DNA of 64,000 nucleotides from an uncultured Veillonellaceae bacterium. GTDB lineage: Bacteria; Bacillota; Negativicutes; Veillonellales; Dialisteraceae. Below, piece after piece: positions 35,102 to 44,379 of this stretch. Every line of letters begins with the position of its first letter. Position 1 is the first letter of the stretch. The stretch spans positions 32,155-96,154 of the forward strand of contig CAKMIA010000005.1 in assembly GCA_927353735.1 (NCBI GenBank), given 5' to 3'. The translations under genes were made by a program, and so were the position numbers. Below the pieces are notes generated by a model that saw nothing but the letters and a program-made list of their open reading frames with translations, had not been told where the DNA came from and made no database searches.

Positions 35102-35431
35102 ATGAGCCATTTACACGTAAAAACCGGTGACACCGTAGTGGTCATTGCCGGCAAGGATAAAGGCAAACAGGGCAAGATCACAGCCGCTATGCCCGAAAAG
35201 AACCGTGTGGTCGTCGAAGGCGTCAACATGGTGAAACGGCATACGAAGCCCACCCAGAAAAACCCGAAGGGCGGCATTATTTCCAAAGAAGCTCCGATCC
35301 ATGTATCCAACGTCATGATCCTGGATCCGGAAACGAAGAAACCGACCCGCATCAAGAAGATTCAGCAGGCAGACGGCTCTTATGTCAGAGCAGCTGTGAA
35401 GAGCGGCGCTGTTATTGATAAGGCAAAATAA
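35102..35431 (+). CDS. rplX: 50S ribosomal protein L24
   Basis: 109 residues, KOW fold, an assembly initiator of the 50S subunit. [20 protein letters not shown] (KOW, about 7-26) and [15 protein letters not shown] are typical. Begins 13 bases after rplN. Confidence 0.97.
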   Translation: MSHLHVKTGDTVVVIAGKDKGKQGKITAAMPEKNRVVVEGVNMVKRHTKPTQKNPKGGIISKEAPIHVSNVMILDPETKKPTRIKKIQQADGSYVRAAVKSGAVIDKAK

Positions 35432-35449
35432 GCGGGGAAGGAGGAAAAT

Positions 35450-35989
35450 ATGTCCAGATTAAAAGATTTGTACACTGCAGAAATCAGAAATGCACTGCAG
35501 GAAAAATTCGGCTACAAGAATCCCATGGAAATTCCGAAGCTGGAAAAGATCGTCATCAACATCGGTGTCGGCGAAGCAACCACCAATGCGAAAGCCGTCG
35601 ATGCAGCAGTATCTGATCTCGCAGCCATCACCGGCCAGAAGCCGATCATCTGCAAGGCGAAAAAATCCCTCGCAGCATGGCACATCCGTGAAGGAATGCC
35701 CCTCGGCTGCAAAGTGACCCTCCGCGGCGAAAAAATGTATGAATTCCTCGACCGCCTTATCAACATCGCTCTTCCCCGCGTCCGCGATTTCCGCGGCATC
35801 AGCGCACAGAGCTTCGACGGCCGCGGCAACTATGCTTTCGGCGTCAAGGAACAGTTGATTTTCCCGGAAGTTGATTATGAAAAGATCGACAAGCTCCGCG
35901 GTATGGATATCATTGTAGTCACGACGGCTAAGACCGATGAAGAAGCTCGTGAACTTCTCACCAAATTCGGCATGCCGTTCAAGAAATAA
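35450..35989 (+). CDS. rplE: 50S ribosomal protein L5
   Basis: 179 residues. L5 binds 5S rRNA and contacts P-site t[23 protein letters not shown] and the [22 protein letters not shown] block are diagnostic. AAGGAGG precedes the ATG. Confidence 0.98.
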   Translation: MSRLKDLYTAEIRNALQEKFGYKNPMEIPKLEKIVINIGVGEATTNAKAVDAAVSDLAAITGQKPIICKAKKSLAAWHIREGMPLGCKVTLRGEKMYEFLDRLINIALPRVRDFRGISAQSFDGRGNYAFGVKEQLIFPEVDYEKIDKLRGMDIIVVTTAKTDEEARELLTKFGMPFKK

Positions 35990-36002
35990 GCAGGAGGACA
36001 CT

Positions 36003-36272
36003 ATGGCAAAGAAGTCTATGTTGGAACGCGAGAAGAAGAGAGAACTCGCAGTCCAGAAATATGCGGCCAAACGTCAGGCTCTTAAAGAAGCCGGCGACTG
36101 GGAAGCACTGAGCAAACTGCCGCGCAACGCATCTCCGACTCGTCTGCACAACCGCTGCAAACTGACCGGCCGTCCCCATGGTTATATGCGTAAATTCGGC
36201 ATCTGCCGCAATCAGTTCCGTGATCTGGCTTACCGCGGAGAGATCCCCGGCGTAAGAAAAGCCAGCTGGTAA
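36003..36272 (+). CDS. rpsN: 30S ribosomal protein S14 (zinc-independent form)
   Basis: 89 residues, the longer S14 form. The zinc-binding form common in Firmicute spc operons has two CxxC pairs in about 61 residues; here the segment reads [21 protein letters not shown] with only isolated cysteines, so no zinc ribbon is expected. S14 finishes the 30S head. CAGGAGG precedes ATG 36003. Confidence 0.96.
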   Translation: MAKKSMLEREKKRELAVQKYAAKRQALKEAGDWEALSKLPRNASPTRLHNRCKLTGRPHGYMRKFGICRNQFRDLAYRGEIPGVRKASW

Positions 36273-36300
36273 GAGAAATTTTGGAAGGAGGATTCTATAT

Positions 36301-36699
36301 ATGGTAACTACCGATCCGATTGCGGATATGCTTACCCGTATTCGTAACGCGAACGATGCATATCATGAAAAAGTTGATATGCCTGCTTCTAAAATTAAAG
36401 CGGCTGTGCTTGAAATTTTGAAGGACGAAGGGTTTATCAGAAACTGTGAACAGATCGAAGTCGATGGCCACCAGGTGCTCCGCGCTTCTCTGAAATACGG
36501 CGCAAACCGTGAAAAGGTCATCAAAGGTCTGAAGAGAATTTCCAAACCGGGTCTGCGTGTATACGCCGGCAAAGAAGAACTGCCCCGCGTACTCGGCGGC
36601 CTCGGCATCGCTATCATTTCCACGTCCAAGGGAATCATGACCGACAAGAAAGCCCGTAAGGAAGGTCTTGGCGGCGAAGTTCTCGCATATGTCTGGTAA
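36301..36699 (+). CDS. rpsH: 30S ribosomal protein S8
   Basis: 132 residues. S8 folds the central 16S domain and in E. coli represses the spc operon. [14 protein letters not shown] at the start and [20 protein letters not shown] near the end are hallmarks. GAAGGAGG lies in the 28-base gap. Confidence 0.98.
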   Translation: MVTTDPIADMLTRIRNANDAYHEKVDMPASKIKAAVLEILKDEGFIRNCEQIEVDGHQVLRASLKYGANREKVIKGLKRISKPGLRVYAGKEELPRVLGGLGIAIISTSKGIMTDKKARKEGLGGEVLAYVW

Positions 36700-36713
36700 G
36701 CAGGAGGAATAAC

Positions 36714-37256
36714 ATGTCAAGAATAGGCAGAGCACCGATTGCGGTACCGGCAGGAGTGGAAGTCAAGATTGACGGACATACCGTTACCGTAAAAGGTCCG
36801 AAAGGCACCCTTTCCCGTACACTCAATGAAGAAATGACGATCACCATGGAAGACAACTTCATCCATGTAACCCGTCCGAATGACAATATCAAAGAACGTT
36901 CTCTTCACGGCCTGACCCGTACGCTCATCAACAACATGGTTGTGGGTGTTACCCAGGGCTTTGAAAAGAGACTGGAAATCCAGGGCGTAGGCTACAACGC
37001 ACAGATGCAGGGCACGAACCTGAAGCTGTCCCTGGGCTTCTCCCATCCGGTCATCATTACTCCGCCGGAAGGAATCACCATCAGCACTCCGTCTTCCGTC
37101 GTGATCCTCGTATCCGGCGCAGATAAGGAAAAAGTAGGTATGGTGGCAGCAGAAATCCGTGCATGGCGCGAACCGGAACCGTACAAAGGCAAGGGCATCC
37201 GCTATGCTGGTGAACATGTACGCCGCAAAGCTGGTAAGACCGGCGCAACGAAGTAA
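36714..37256 (+). CDS. rplF: 50S ribosomal protein L6
   Basis: 180 residues, two similar domains, near the factor-binding site. SRIGRAPIAVPAGVEV and the C-terminal REPEPYKGKGIRYAGEHVRRK are diagnostic. Confidence 0.98.
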   Translation: MSRIGRAPIAVPAGVEVKIDGHTVTVKGPKGTLSRTLNEEMTITMEDNFIHVTRPNDNIKERSLHGLTRTLINNMVVGVTQGFEKRLEIQGVGYNAQMQGTNLKLSLGFSHPVIITPPEGITISTPSSVVILVSGADKEKVGMVAAEIRAWREPEPYKGKGIRYAGEHVRRKAGKTGATK

Positions 37257-37274
37257 GACAGGAGGCAATGAAAT

Positions 37275-37640
37275 ATGCGTAAAAATGCAAGCAGAGATGC
37301 AGTGGTTCGCCGCCATCTTCGTCTCCGTAAAAAAATCTCCGGTACTGCAGAGCGTCCGCGTCTGAACGTATTCCGTTCCCTGCAGCACATCTATGCACAG
37401 GTCATCGATGACGTAGCAGGTGTGACTCTCGTATCGGCCAATACCATGGATAAGGAAATCAAGGAAAAATTCCCCTATGGCGGCAATGCGGAAGCGGCTG
37501 CAGAAGTGGGCCGTCTCGTAGCAAAGAGAGCTCTCGAAAAAGGAATTGACACTGTAGTATTCGACCGCGGCGGCTATATTTATCACGGCAGAGTCAAAGC
37601 TCTGGCTGAAGGCGCTCGCGAAGGCGGCCTGAAGTTTTAA
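37275..37640 (+). CDS. rplR: 50S ribosomal protein L18
   Basis: 121 residues. L18 binds 5S rRNA with L5. [21 protein letters not shown] and [20 protein letters not shown] are typical. Begins 18 bases after rplF, AGGAGG in the gap. Confidence 0.97.
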   Translation: MRKNASRDAVVRRHLRLRKKISGTAERPRLNVFRSLQHIYAQVIDDVAGVTLVSANTMDKEIKEKFPYGGNAEAAAEVGRLVAKRALEKGIDTVVFDRGGYIYHGRVKALAEGAREGGLKF

Positions 37641-37658
37641 GCTAAAGGAGAAAAGCAC

Positions 37659-38162
37659 ATGCCAAGATTTGAAAAACCGGAATCCGATTTACAGGAAAAC
37701 GTTGTTTTCATCAACCGGGTTGCTAAAGTTGTTAAAGGCGGCCGTCGCTTTTCCTTTGCCGCAGTCGTTGTAGTCGGCGACGGAAAGGGCAAAGTCGGCG
37801 CTGGCCTCGGAAAAGCTGCTGAAGTTCCGGAAGCTATCCGCAAAGGCGTTGAAGATGCCAAGAAGAACATGATCACCGTGGCTACGAAGAACGGAACGAT
37901 TCCGCACGAAGCACTCGGAACCTACGGCGCAGGCAAAGTCTTCATGAAACCGGCAGCAGAAGGCTGCGGTATCATCGCAGGCGGCCCGACCCGTGCGGTC
38001 CTCGAACTCGCAGGCATCCGCAACATCCTCACGAAGTCCCTCGGTTCCTCCAACCCGATCAACATGGTCAGAGCAACTCTGGACGCTCTCGGAAAACTGG
38101 AAAACGCACAGACCGTTGCAGCACTCCGCGGCAAGACTCTGGATGAAATTTACAACGCTTAA
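37659..38162 (+). CDS. rpsE: 30S ribosomal protein S5
   Basis: 167 residues. S5 acts in translational accuracy; spectinomycin resistance maps to its N-terminal loop. [21 protein letters not shown], the GVEDAKKN helix and [16 protein letters not shown] are diagnostic. Confidence 0.98.
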   Translation: MPRFEKPESDLQENVVFINRVAKVVKGGRRFSFAAVVVVGDGKGKVGAGLGKAAEVPEAIRKGVEDAKKNMITVATKNGTIPHEALGTYGAGKVFMKPAAEGCGIIAGGPTRAVLELAGIRNILTKSLGSSNPINMVRATLDALGKLENAQTVAALRGKTLDEIYNA

Positions 38163-38176
38163 TTAGGAGAACGATC

Positions 38177-38356
38177 ATGAGCAAAGCTATCATTACACTG
38201 AAGAAAAGCGTGATCGGCTCCAGACCTGAGCAGATCGCGACCATCAAGGCGCTGGGCCTCAAAAAGACCAATTCCACTGTTGAACAGGAACTGACTCCGC
38301 AGATCAAAGGCATGCTTCATAAAGTACGCCATCTGGTAGAAGTCAAAGAACTCTGA
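38177..38356 (+). CDS. rpmD: 50S ribosomal protein L30
   Basis: 59 residues, the normal bacterial length, so easily missed by length filters. It begins [19 protein letters not shown] and contains [15 protein letters not shown], both family hallmarks, and ends [17 protein letters not shown] precedes the ATG. It lies between rpsE and rplO, its standard place. Confidence 0.97.
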   Translation: MSKAIITLKKSVIGSRPEQIATIKALGLKKTNSTVEQELTPQIKGMLHKVRHLVEVKEL

Positions 38357-38379
38357 TAGAGAAGGAGGTGCTACGATAT

Positions 38380-38820
38380 ATGAAACTGCATGAACTGAAA
38401 CCTGCGGAAGGTTCCACCAGAGTACGCCGCCGCGTAGGCCGCGGCCTCGGCTCCGGTATGGGCAAACAGTCTACGCGCGGCGCGAAAGGCCAGAACGCCA
38501 GATCCGGCGGCGGCGTTCGCCCGGGATTTGAAGGCGGCCAGATGCCTCTGTACCGTCGTCTTCCGAAACGCGGATTTAAAAACGTTCTGGCTAAACAGTA
38601 CGCTGAAGTCAACGTCGAACAGCTGAACGCTTTTGAAAACGGCGAAACCGTAACTCCGGCATCGCTGATTGAAAAAGGCATCCTCAAGAACGTTCTTGAC
38701 GGTGTTCGTGTACTCGGAAACGGTGAACTGACCAAGTCTCTGACCGTTGAGGCACAGGGCTTCACCAAATCCGCACAGCAGAAAATTGAAGCAGCGGGTG
38801 GAAAAGCAGAGGTGAAGTAA
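38380..38820 (+). CDS. rplO: 50S ribosomal protein L15
   Basis: 146 residues. L15 helps late 50S assembly. [14 protein letters not shown], the [19 protein letters not shown] loop and [15 protein letters not shown] are diagnostic. The ATG at 38380 is twelve bases past AAGGAGG; the in-frame GTG inside the ribosome site is not used. One base separates the stop from secY. Confidence 0.96.
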   Translation: MKLHELKPAEGSTRVRRRVGRGLGSGMGKQSTRGAKGQNARSGGGVRPGFEGGQMPLYRRLPKRGFKNVLAKQYAEVNVEQLNAFENGETVTPASLIEKGILKNVLDGVRVLGNGELTKSLTVEAQGFTKSAQQKIEAAGGKAEVK

Positions 38821-38821
38821 A

Positions 38822-40084
38822 ATGAGTAACATCCTCGAAAACCTTTTAACCAATAAGGAATTGAAGGATCGCATCATTTTCACCTTTGTCATGTTCGTCA
38901 TCTTCCGGCTGGGAGTTCATATCCCGGTCCCGGGAGTTGATGCTTCAGTCATTGAGAGCCTGTTTTCCGCAGGCAATCTCTTTGGCTTTCTTGATTTATT
39001 CGCAGGCGGTGCACTGAGTAAATTCTCCATTTTCGCCATGAGCATTACTCCGTACATCAACGCCTCCATTATTATGCAGCTCCTCACTGCCGTCGTCCCC
39101 ACGTTCGAAGAGTGGAGAAAGGACGGTCAGGAAGGGTACAAGAAGATCCAGAAGATCACGCGCTACGGCACGGTTTTCCTCGGTTTCATCCAGGCATTCG
39201 GCATGGCGTACGGCCTTCGGATCAACAATGCTCTCGTGGACAACAGCTGGTTCTATGTTCTTTTCATCTGCATCGTCCTTACAGCCGGCACCTGCCTGCT
39301 TATGTGGATCGGTGAACAGATTACAGAGAAGGGCATCGGAAACGGTATTTCCCTGATCATCTTCGCCGGCATCGTGGCTCGTTTCCCTGATGCGTTGAAT
39401 ACGATCATCGAATATCTGAAAGTCGGAACGATCAGTCCTTTCCAGTGCCTGCTTTTCCTCGTCATTGCCCTCGTCATGATCGCAGTGGTCATTGAAGTCA
39501 ATGAAGGACAGCGCCGCATTCCGATTCAGTATGCAAAGCGCGTCATCGGCCGCAAGATGTACGGAGGCCACAACAGCTTCCTGCCTCTCAAGGTCAATCA
39601 GGCAGGCGTGATTCCGATCATCTTCGCATCGTCCATTCTGATGATGCCTGTAACGCTGGCACAGTTCATCCATGTGGGATGGATTCAGGCAGTGGCCAAC
39701 TTCTTCAGCTGGGGAACCTGGGCCAATACCATCTGCTATGCGTTCCTGATCGTTGTTTTCACCTATTTCTACACAGCCATCACCGTCAATGTACAGGATC
39801 TGGCTGACAACATGAAGAAATACGGCGGATTCATTCCCGGCATCCGTCCGGGCAAACCGACCATGACCTATGTGGACAAGGTCCTCACGAGAATCACTCT
39901 GTCCGGAGCCATTTTCCTGGCGGTCATTGCGATTCTTCCGAACTTCATCGGAAATCTGACCGGCATCCAGGGTGTCTATTTCGGCGGCACTGCACTGCTC
40001 ATCATCGTCGGCGTGGCGCTCGACACGATGAGACAGGCCCAGTCGCTCATGGTGAATCGCCACTATCAGGGCTTTATCAAATAA
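38822..40084 (+). CDS. secY: Protein translocase subunit SecY
   Basis: 420 residues, ten membrane helices, the channel of the general secretion pathway. FRLGVHIPVPGVD (helix 1), the plug region FDLFAGGALSKFSIFAMSI-like block, SLIIFAGIVARFP and the loop MKKYGGFIPGIRPGKPT (about 335-351) that contacts SecA and ribosome are all present. It feeds the exported envelope proteins of this window. Coupled to rplO. Confidence 0.98.
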   Translation: MSNILENLLTNKELKDRIIFTFVMFVIFRLGVHIPVPGVDASVIESLFSAGNLFGFLDLFAGGALSKFSIFAMSITPYINASIIMQLLTAVVPTFEEWRKDGQEGYKKIQKITRYGTVFLGFIQAFGMAYGLRINNALVDNSWFYVLFICIVLTAGTCLLMWIGEQITEKGIGNGISLIIFAGIVARFPDALNTIIEYLKVGTISPFQCLLFLVIALVMIAVVIEVNEGQRRIPIQYAKRVIGRKMYGGHNSFLPLKVNQAGVIPIIFASSILMMPVTLAQFIHVGWIQAVANFFSWGTWANTICYAFLIVVFTYFYTAITVNVQDLADNMKKYGGFIPGIRPGKPTMTYVDKVLTRITLSGAIFLAVIAILPNFIGNLTGIQGVYFGGTALLIIVGVALDTMRQAQSLMVNRHYQGFIK

Positions 40085-40096
40085 GGAGTAAGGGAT

Positions 40097-40750
40097 ATGT
40101 ATATCTTGTTAATGGGACCGCCCGGTGCCGGCAAAGGCACCCAGGCGGAACGTCTGATCAGTGAATACGGCATCCCGCAGATTTCCACCGGAGACATGTT
40201 CCGCGCAGCGGTCAAATCCGGCACAGCTCTGGGCAAGGAAGCCAAAAGCTACATGGATAAGGGAGCGCTTGTACCTGACAGCGTCACGGTAGGCATCGTA
40301 AAAGAACGCCTGGCGCAGGATGACTGCAAGAAAGGCTGGATCCTCGACGGATTCCCGCGGACCACCGCCCAGGCGGCTGCGCTGGACGCCATCCTTCATG
40401 ATATGGGCATCACCCTCACGGCGGTGCTGAATATCTCCGCTGACAAGGATGACCTCGTCAAGCGCATCAGCGGACGGTTCGTCTGCCGGAAATGCGGCGC
40501 TTCCTTCCACAAGGAATTCCGCCCGCCGAAGACCGAAGGCGTCTGCGACAACTGCGGCGGCGAGCTCTATCAGAGAAACGACGACAAGGCGGAAACCGTC
40601 AGCCAGAGACTGGCTGTCTATGAAACATCGACCAAGCCGCTCATCGATTACTACAAGGCAAGCGGATGCCTGTATGAGATCGACGGCAATCAGTCCATGG
40701 AAGATGTTCATGCACAGATCGAAGCAGCACTGAAGAAGGCAGCAAAATGA
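40097..40750 (+). CDS. adk: Adenylate kinase (zinc LID)
   Basis: 217 residues. Converts ATP plus AMP to two ADP. P-loop GPPGAGKGT (7-15), GFPRTTAQA, and a LID with CRKCG ... CDNCG, four cysteines that hold zinc as in Gram-positive enzymes. Overlaps map by four bases (ATGA), the standard secY-adk-map order. Confidence 0.98.
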   Translation: MYILLMGPPGAGKGTQAERLISEYGIPQISTGDMFRAAVKSGTALGKEAKSYMDKGALVPDSVTVGIVKERLAQDDCKKGWILDGFPRTTAQAAALDAILHDMGITLTAVLNISADKDDLVKRISGRFVCRKCGASFHKEFRPPKTEGVCDNCGGELYQRNDDKAETVSQRLAVYETSTKPLIDYYKASGCLYEIDGNQSMEDVHAQIEAALKKAAK

Positions 40751-41499
40751 TTACCATACGGACCCCAGAAGAAATAGAGAAGATCGCGCTCGCATCCAAG
40801 CTGACAGCGGACACGCTTTCCCTGCTTGAAAAAACTGTCAGACCGGGCATCTCGACACTCGAACTGGACCGTATTGCGGAAGAGTACATCAGGAGCAACG
40901 GAGGTATCCCCAGCTGCAAGGGCTACGAGGGGTACCCCGCTTCCCTTTGTACCTCTGTGAACGATATGGTCGTTCACGGTATTCCTTCGGCAAAAAAAAT
41001 TCTTCGCAAGGGAGATATCATTTCCATCGATCTTGTGGTAGAATTGAATGGTTACATGGGTGATTCCTGCATTACCATTCCTGTCGGTCACACCAATAAG
41101 AAAAATCTTCAGCTTATTGAAGTGACTGAACAGGCTCTTTTTGCCGGTATAAAACAGGCGGTGCCGGGAAACCATGTAGGCGATATCGGATACGCAGTGG
41201 AAAAAACCGTGAAGCCCTACGGGTACGGCGTACTGCGGGAATATGTAGGTCATGGGATTGGTACTGATATGCATGAAGATCCGGAAGTGCCGAATTACGG
41301 TACGCCGGGACACGGACCGCGCCTGGAAGAAGGCATGGTGATTTGCATCGAACCGATGATTACGATGGGAAGCCCGGACATCCTGACACTGCGGGACGGA
41401 TGGGGCGTAGTGACGGCAGACGGCAAGCCTGCGGCACATATCGAACACACCGTAGCCATTACAAAAGACGGCCCGAAGATCCTGACACTCAGATCCTGA
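40747..41499 (+). CDS. map: Methionine aminopeptidase, type I
   Basis: 250 residues. Removes the initiator Met from nascent chains. The metal ligands appear in order: SIDLVVELNGYMGDS (two Asp), GHGIGTDMHEDP (His), CIEPMIT (Glu) and IEHTVAI (Glu). Starts inside the adk stop codon region. Confidence 0.97.
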   Translation: MITIRTPEEIEKIALASKLTADTLSLLEKTVRPGISTLELDRIAEEYIRSNGGIPSCKGYEGYPASLCTSVNDMVVHGIPSAKKILRKGDIISIDLVVELNGYMGDSCITIPVGHTNKKNLQLIEVTEQALFAGIKQAVPGNHVGDIGYAVEKTVKPYGYGVLREYVGHGIGTDMHEDPEVPNYGTPGHGPRLEEGMVICIEPMITMGSPDILTLRDGWGVVTADGKPAAHIEHTVAITKDGPKILTLRS

Positions 41500-41539
41500 A
41501 TCACATCATATAGGAAACCATAGCTGAAGGAGGCTCCCC

Positions 41540-41758
41540 ATGAGCAAAGACGACGTCATTGAAGTGGAAGGCAAAGTAGTGGAAAAACTGCCCAATGCCA
41601 TGTTCCGCGTCAAACTTGAAAACGGACACATCGTCCTGGCACATATTTCCGGTAAAATGCGTATGAATTTCATCCGTATACTGCCTGGCGACCGGGTCAC
41701 ACTGGAACTGACAGCTTACGACCTCGATCACGGCAGGATTACCTATCGTTTCAAGTAA
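41540..41758 (+). CDS. infA: Translation initiation factor IF-1
   Basis: 72 residues, exact family length, OB fold. [38 protein letters not shown] and the [13 protein letters not shown] end are diagnostic. It blocks the A-site during initiation. GAAGGAGG precedes the ATG. Confidence 0.98.
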   Translation: MSKDDVIEVEGKVVEKLPNAMFRVKLENGHIVLAHISGKMRMNFIRILPGDRVTLELTAYDLDHGRITYRFK

Positions 41759-41774
41759 GTAAGGAGGAACCAAG

Positions 41775-41888
41775 ATGAAGGTCAGACCGTCTGTCAAAAA
41801 GATGTGCGACAAATGCAAGATCATTAAGCGCAAGGGCCGTGTAATGGTCATTTGTGAAAATCCGAAACATAAGCAGAGACAAGGTTAA
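41775..41888 (+). CDS. rpmJ: 50S ribosomal protein L36 (zinc form)
   Basis: 37 residues. [20 protein letters not shown] is the family start; Cys11, Cys14, Cys27 and His32 form the zinc ribbon. AAGGAGGAA precedes the ATG. Too short for many gene finders but in its standard place between infA and rpsM. Confidence 0.97.
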   Translation: MKVRPSVKKMCDKCKIIKRKGRVMVICENPKHKQRQG

Positions 41889-41909
41889 TTAAAAGGAGGT
41901 TCAGAGTAG

Positions 41910-42287
41910 ATGGCACGTATAGCTGGTGTAGACTTACCCCGTGATAAGCGCGTTGAGATCGGCTTAACTTATATTTATGGAATTGGCCTCACTCTTTCCA
42001 AAAAAATTCTCGCAACCACCGGAATCAATCCGGACGTCAGAGTCAGAGATCTGACCGAAGATGACGTAGCAAAAATCCGCAATGCACTGGAAGAATACAA
42101 AGTCGAAGGCGATCTTCGCAGAGAAGAATCCCTCAACATTAAGAGACTGGTAGAAATCGGCTCCTACAGAGGCCGCCGTCATCGTGCAGGCCTGCCGGTA
42201 CGCGGCCAGCGCACGAAGACCAATGCGCGCACCCGCAAGGGCCCGAAGAAAACCATCGCAGGCAAGAAGACTGCGACGAAAAAGTAA
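41910..42287 (+). CDS. rpsM: 30S ribosomal protein S13
   Basis: 125 residues. S13 contacts the P-site tRNA and L5. [20 protein letters not shown] and the C-terminal [18 protein letters not shown] block are diagnostic. AAAGGAGG precedes the ATG. Confidence 0.98.
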   Translation: MARIAGVDLPRDKRVEIGLTYIYGIGLTLSKKILATTGINPDVRVRDLTEDDVAKIRNALEEYKVEGDLRREESLNIKRLVEIGSYRGRRHRAGLPVRGQRTKTNARTRKGPKKTIAGKKTATKK

Positions 42288-42305
42288 TGTTGAAGGAGGG
42301 ATAAC

Positions 42306-42695
42306 ATGGCTACTGTAAAAGCAAAGACTAAAAGAAAAGAAAAGAAACATGTAGAAACCGGCGCTGCCCATATTCGTTCCACATTCAACAATACGATCGT
42401 AACGATCACGGATACCAACGGGAATACCATTTCCTGGGCATCTGCGGGCGGACTGGGATTTAAGGGTTCCCGCAAGAGCACCCCGTTTGCAGCTCAGATG
42501 GCAGCAGAACAGGCTGCCAAGGTTGCTATCGACCAGGGAATGCGTTCTGCAGACGTATTCGTAAAAGGTCCGGGTGCCGGCCGTGAAGCCGCTATCCGCG
42601 CATTGCAGGCAGCTGGCATTGAAGTCAGCAGCATTAAAGACGTCACCCCGATTCCGCACAACGGCTGCCGTCCTCCGAAACGCAGAAGAGTATAA
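42306..42695 (+). CDS. rpsK: 30S ribosomal protein S11
   Basis: 129 residues, at the 30S platform. [37 protein letters not shown] and the [11 protein letters not shown] end are diagnostic. In many bacteria rpsD follows; here rpoA comes next, as in Bacillus. Confidence 0.98.
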   Translation: MATVKAKTKRKEKKHVETGAAHIRSTFNNTIVTITDTNGNTISWASAGGLGFKGSRKSTPFAAQMAAEQAAKVAIDQGMRSADVFVKGPGAGREAAIRALQAAGIEVSSIKDVTPIPHNGCRPPKRRRV

Positions 42696-42748
42696 TTGAT
42701 TCTTTTGCATGATTTTGGCGCAATCAGCGCGAAAGGAGGAAAATCCGG

Positions 42749-43738
42749 ATGATCGAAAACAGAAGCTTCACGATCAAGACCGTGACACTGGATTCCAATG
42801 ATTGTCATGGCAGATTTGAGTGCGAGCCGCTGGAAAGAGGTTACGGCATCACCCTGGGAAACAGCCTGAGAAGAGTACTGCTTTCGTCTCTCGACGGGGT
42901 GGCAATCACCTCGATCAAAATCGACGGCGTGCTCCATGAATTCTCTACCATTCCCGGCGTCAGAGAAGATGTGACCGACATCATTCTGAATCTGAAAAAG
43001 ATCCGCTTTATCGCCCATGAAGAAGCGGAATTTCCGATTACCGTGCGCGTGGATATCACTTCTCAGGGAGCCTTCCGTGCAGGAGATCTGAAACTGCCGT
43101 CTGAAATCGACGTGCTGAATAAGGATCTCGAGCTGTGCAACCTTGATGAAGGCGCGCATCTGGGAATGGCAGTCACCATTGACCAGGGTCATGGATATGT
43201 GCCCTTTACGAAGAATAAGAAGGAAGACGACGTCATCGGCGTCATTCCGATCGATTCCATTTATTCTCCTGTGATCAAATGCAACTACGAAGTCACTGAT
43301 ACGCGTGTCGGCAATGAAATGAATTACGACAAGCTGACCATTGATCTGGAAACCGATGGTTCCATCAGTGCACCAGATGCGATTGCAAAAGCGGCAGCGA
43401 TCCTCATCGGATGCTTTGAAAACTTCCGTCAGCTTGCGTCTTCGCCGATTCCCGTCAGCCAGCCCGAAGAAACGGCGGCTGAGGAAAACGCCGTAACCTG
43501 GGACGGCGCAGACCCGGTCGATCTGAGCCAGGTGCCGATCGATGAGCTGGATCTGTCCGTTCGCGCATTCAACTGTCTGAAGAGAGCAGAGATCAATATG
43601 ATCGCGCAGCTCACGGACAAGACGGAAGATGAATTGACACGTGTACGCAATCTCGGGAAAAAATCTGTAGATGAAATCAAGATCAAACTGGAACAGTACA
43701 AAGGTCTCGGACTTCATCTGAAAGAACCCAAAGATTGA
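42749..43738 (+). CDS. rpoA: RNA polymerase subunit alpha
   Basis: 329 residues. N-terminal domain (1 to about 230) dimerises and binds beta/beta-prime: FECEPLERGYGITLGNSLRRVLL. The C-terminal domain (about 255-329) binds UP elements and activators: LDLSVRAFNCLKRAEINMIAQL and LGKKSVDEIKIKL. GAAAGGAGG precedes the ATG. The partners rpoB and rpoC are not in the window. Confidence 0.98.
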   Translation: MIENRSFTIKTVTLDSNDCHGRFECEPLERGYGITLGNSLRRVLLSSLDGVAITSIKIDGVLHEFSTIPGVREDVTDIILNLKKIRFIAHEEAEFPITVRVDITSQGAFRAGDLKLPSEIDVLNKDLELCNLDEGAHLGMAVTIDQGHGYVPFTKNKKEDDVIGVIPIDSIYSPVIKCNYEVTDTRVGNEMNYDKLTIDLETDGSISAPDAIAKAAAILIGCFENFRQLASSPIPVSQPEETAAEENAVTWDGADPVDLSQVPIDELDLSVRAFNCLKRAEINMIAQLTDKTEDELTRVRNLGKKSVDEIKIKLEQYKGLGLHLKEPKD

Positions 43739-43762
43739 CAGGATATTAGTAGGAGGAAACAC

Positions 43763-44101
43763 ATGGTTCACAGCAAACTGAGAAGAGTCAGCGGTGCCCG
43801 CAAAGCTCTGCTTCGCAGCCTGACCACCGAACTATTTAGATACGGCCGCATCGAAACCACCGAAACCAAGGCGAAAGAGCTGGCCCGTTCCGCAGCAAAA
43901 ATGATTACCCTTGCCAAGCGCGGCGACCTTCATGCACGCCGTCAGGTTCTCGGCTTCGTTATGGATGAAACCATTACGAAAAAGCTCTTTGACGAAATCG
44001 CAAAGAAGTACGAAGAACGCAACGGCGGCTACACCCGCATCATGAAGCTCGAACCCAGAAAGGGCGACGCTGCACTGCGCGTTATCATCGAATTGGTCTG
44101 A
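43763..44101 (+). CDS. rplQ: 50S ribosomal protein L17
   Basis: 112 residues, short bacterial form. [21 protein letters not shown] and the [20 protein letters not shown] block are diagnostic. Last gene of the ribosomal block; a terminator follows. Confidence 0.98.
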   Translation: MVHSKLRRVSGARKALLRSLTTELFRYGRIETTETKAKELARSAAKMITLAKRGDLHARRQVLGFVMDETITKKLFDEIAKKYEERNGGYTRIMKLEPRKGDAALRVIIELV

Positions 44102-44114
44102 TGCCATTTCAGAA

Positions 44115-44151
44115 AAAACCTTTTCAGAGATTTCTCTGGAAAGGTTTTTTT
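44115..44151 (+). terminator. Terminator of the ribosomal block
   Basis: AACCTTTTCAGAG pairs with CTCTGGAAAGGTT around a short loop and seven T follow. After it, 44152-44379 holds no gene; TATAAT at 44277-44282 could be the -10 box of the RND operon but lacks a good -35 box. Confidence 0.93.
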
Positions 44152-44379
44152 ATTGCCTGTATCCGGAGGCATCAGGGAAAAAGAAACAGCGCCGCCGCTA
44201 GTGCGGTATGGGAAAGGGATTCTAAAGAATTCTGAAATTTCCTGCTTTGCCCGGCGAATTTGAAGAGGCATCATATTATAATAGAAACAACTTCTTCAAT
44301 AAAAATAACTGACATCGGATGACGATGCAGAAGATAGAATCCGGACATGATCCGGATCAGACCGCAGGCGGTGATACGA

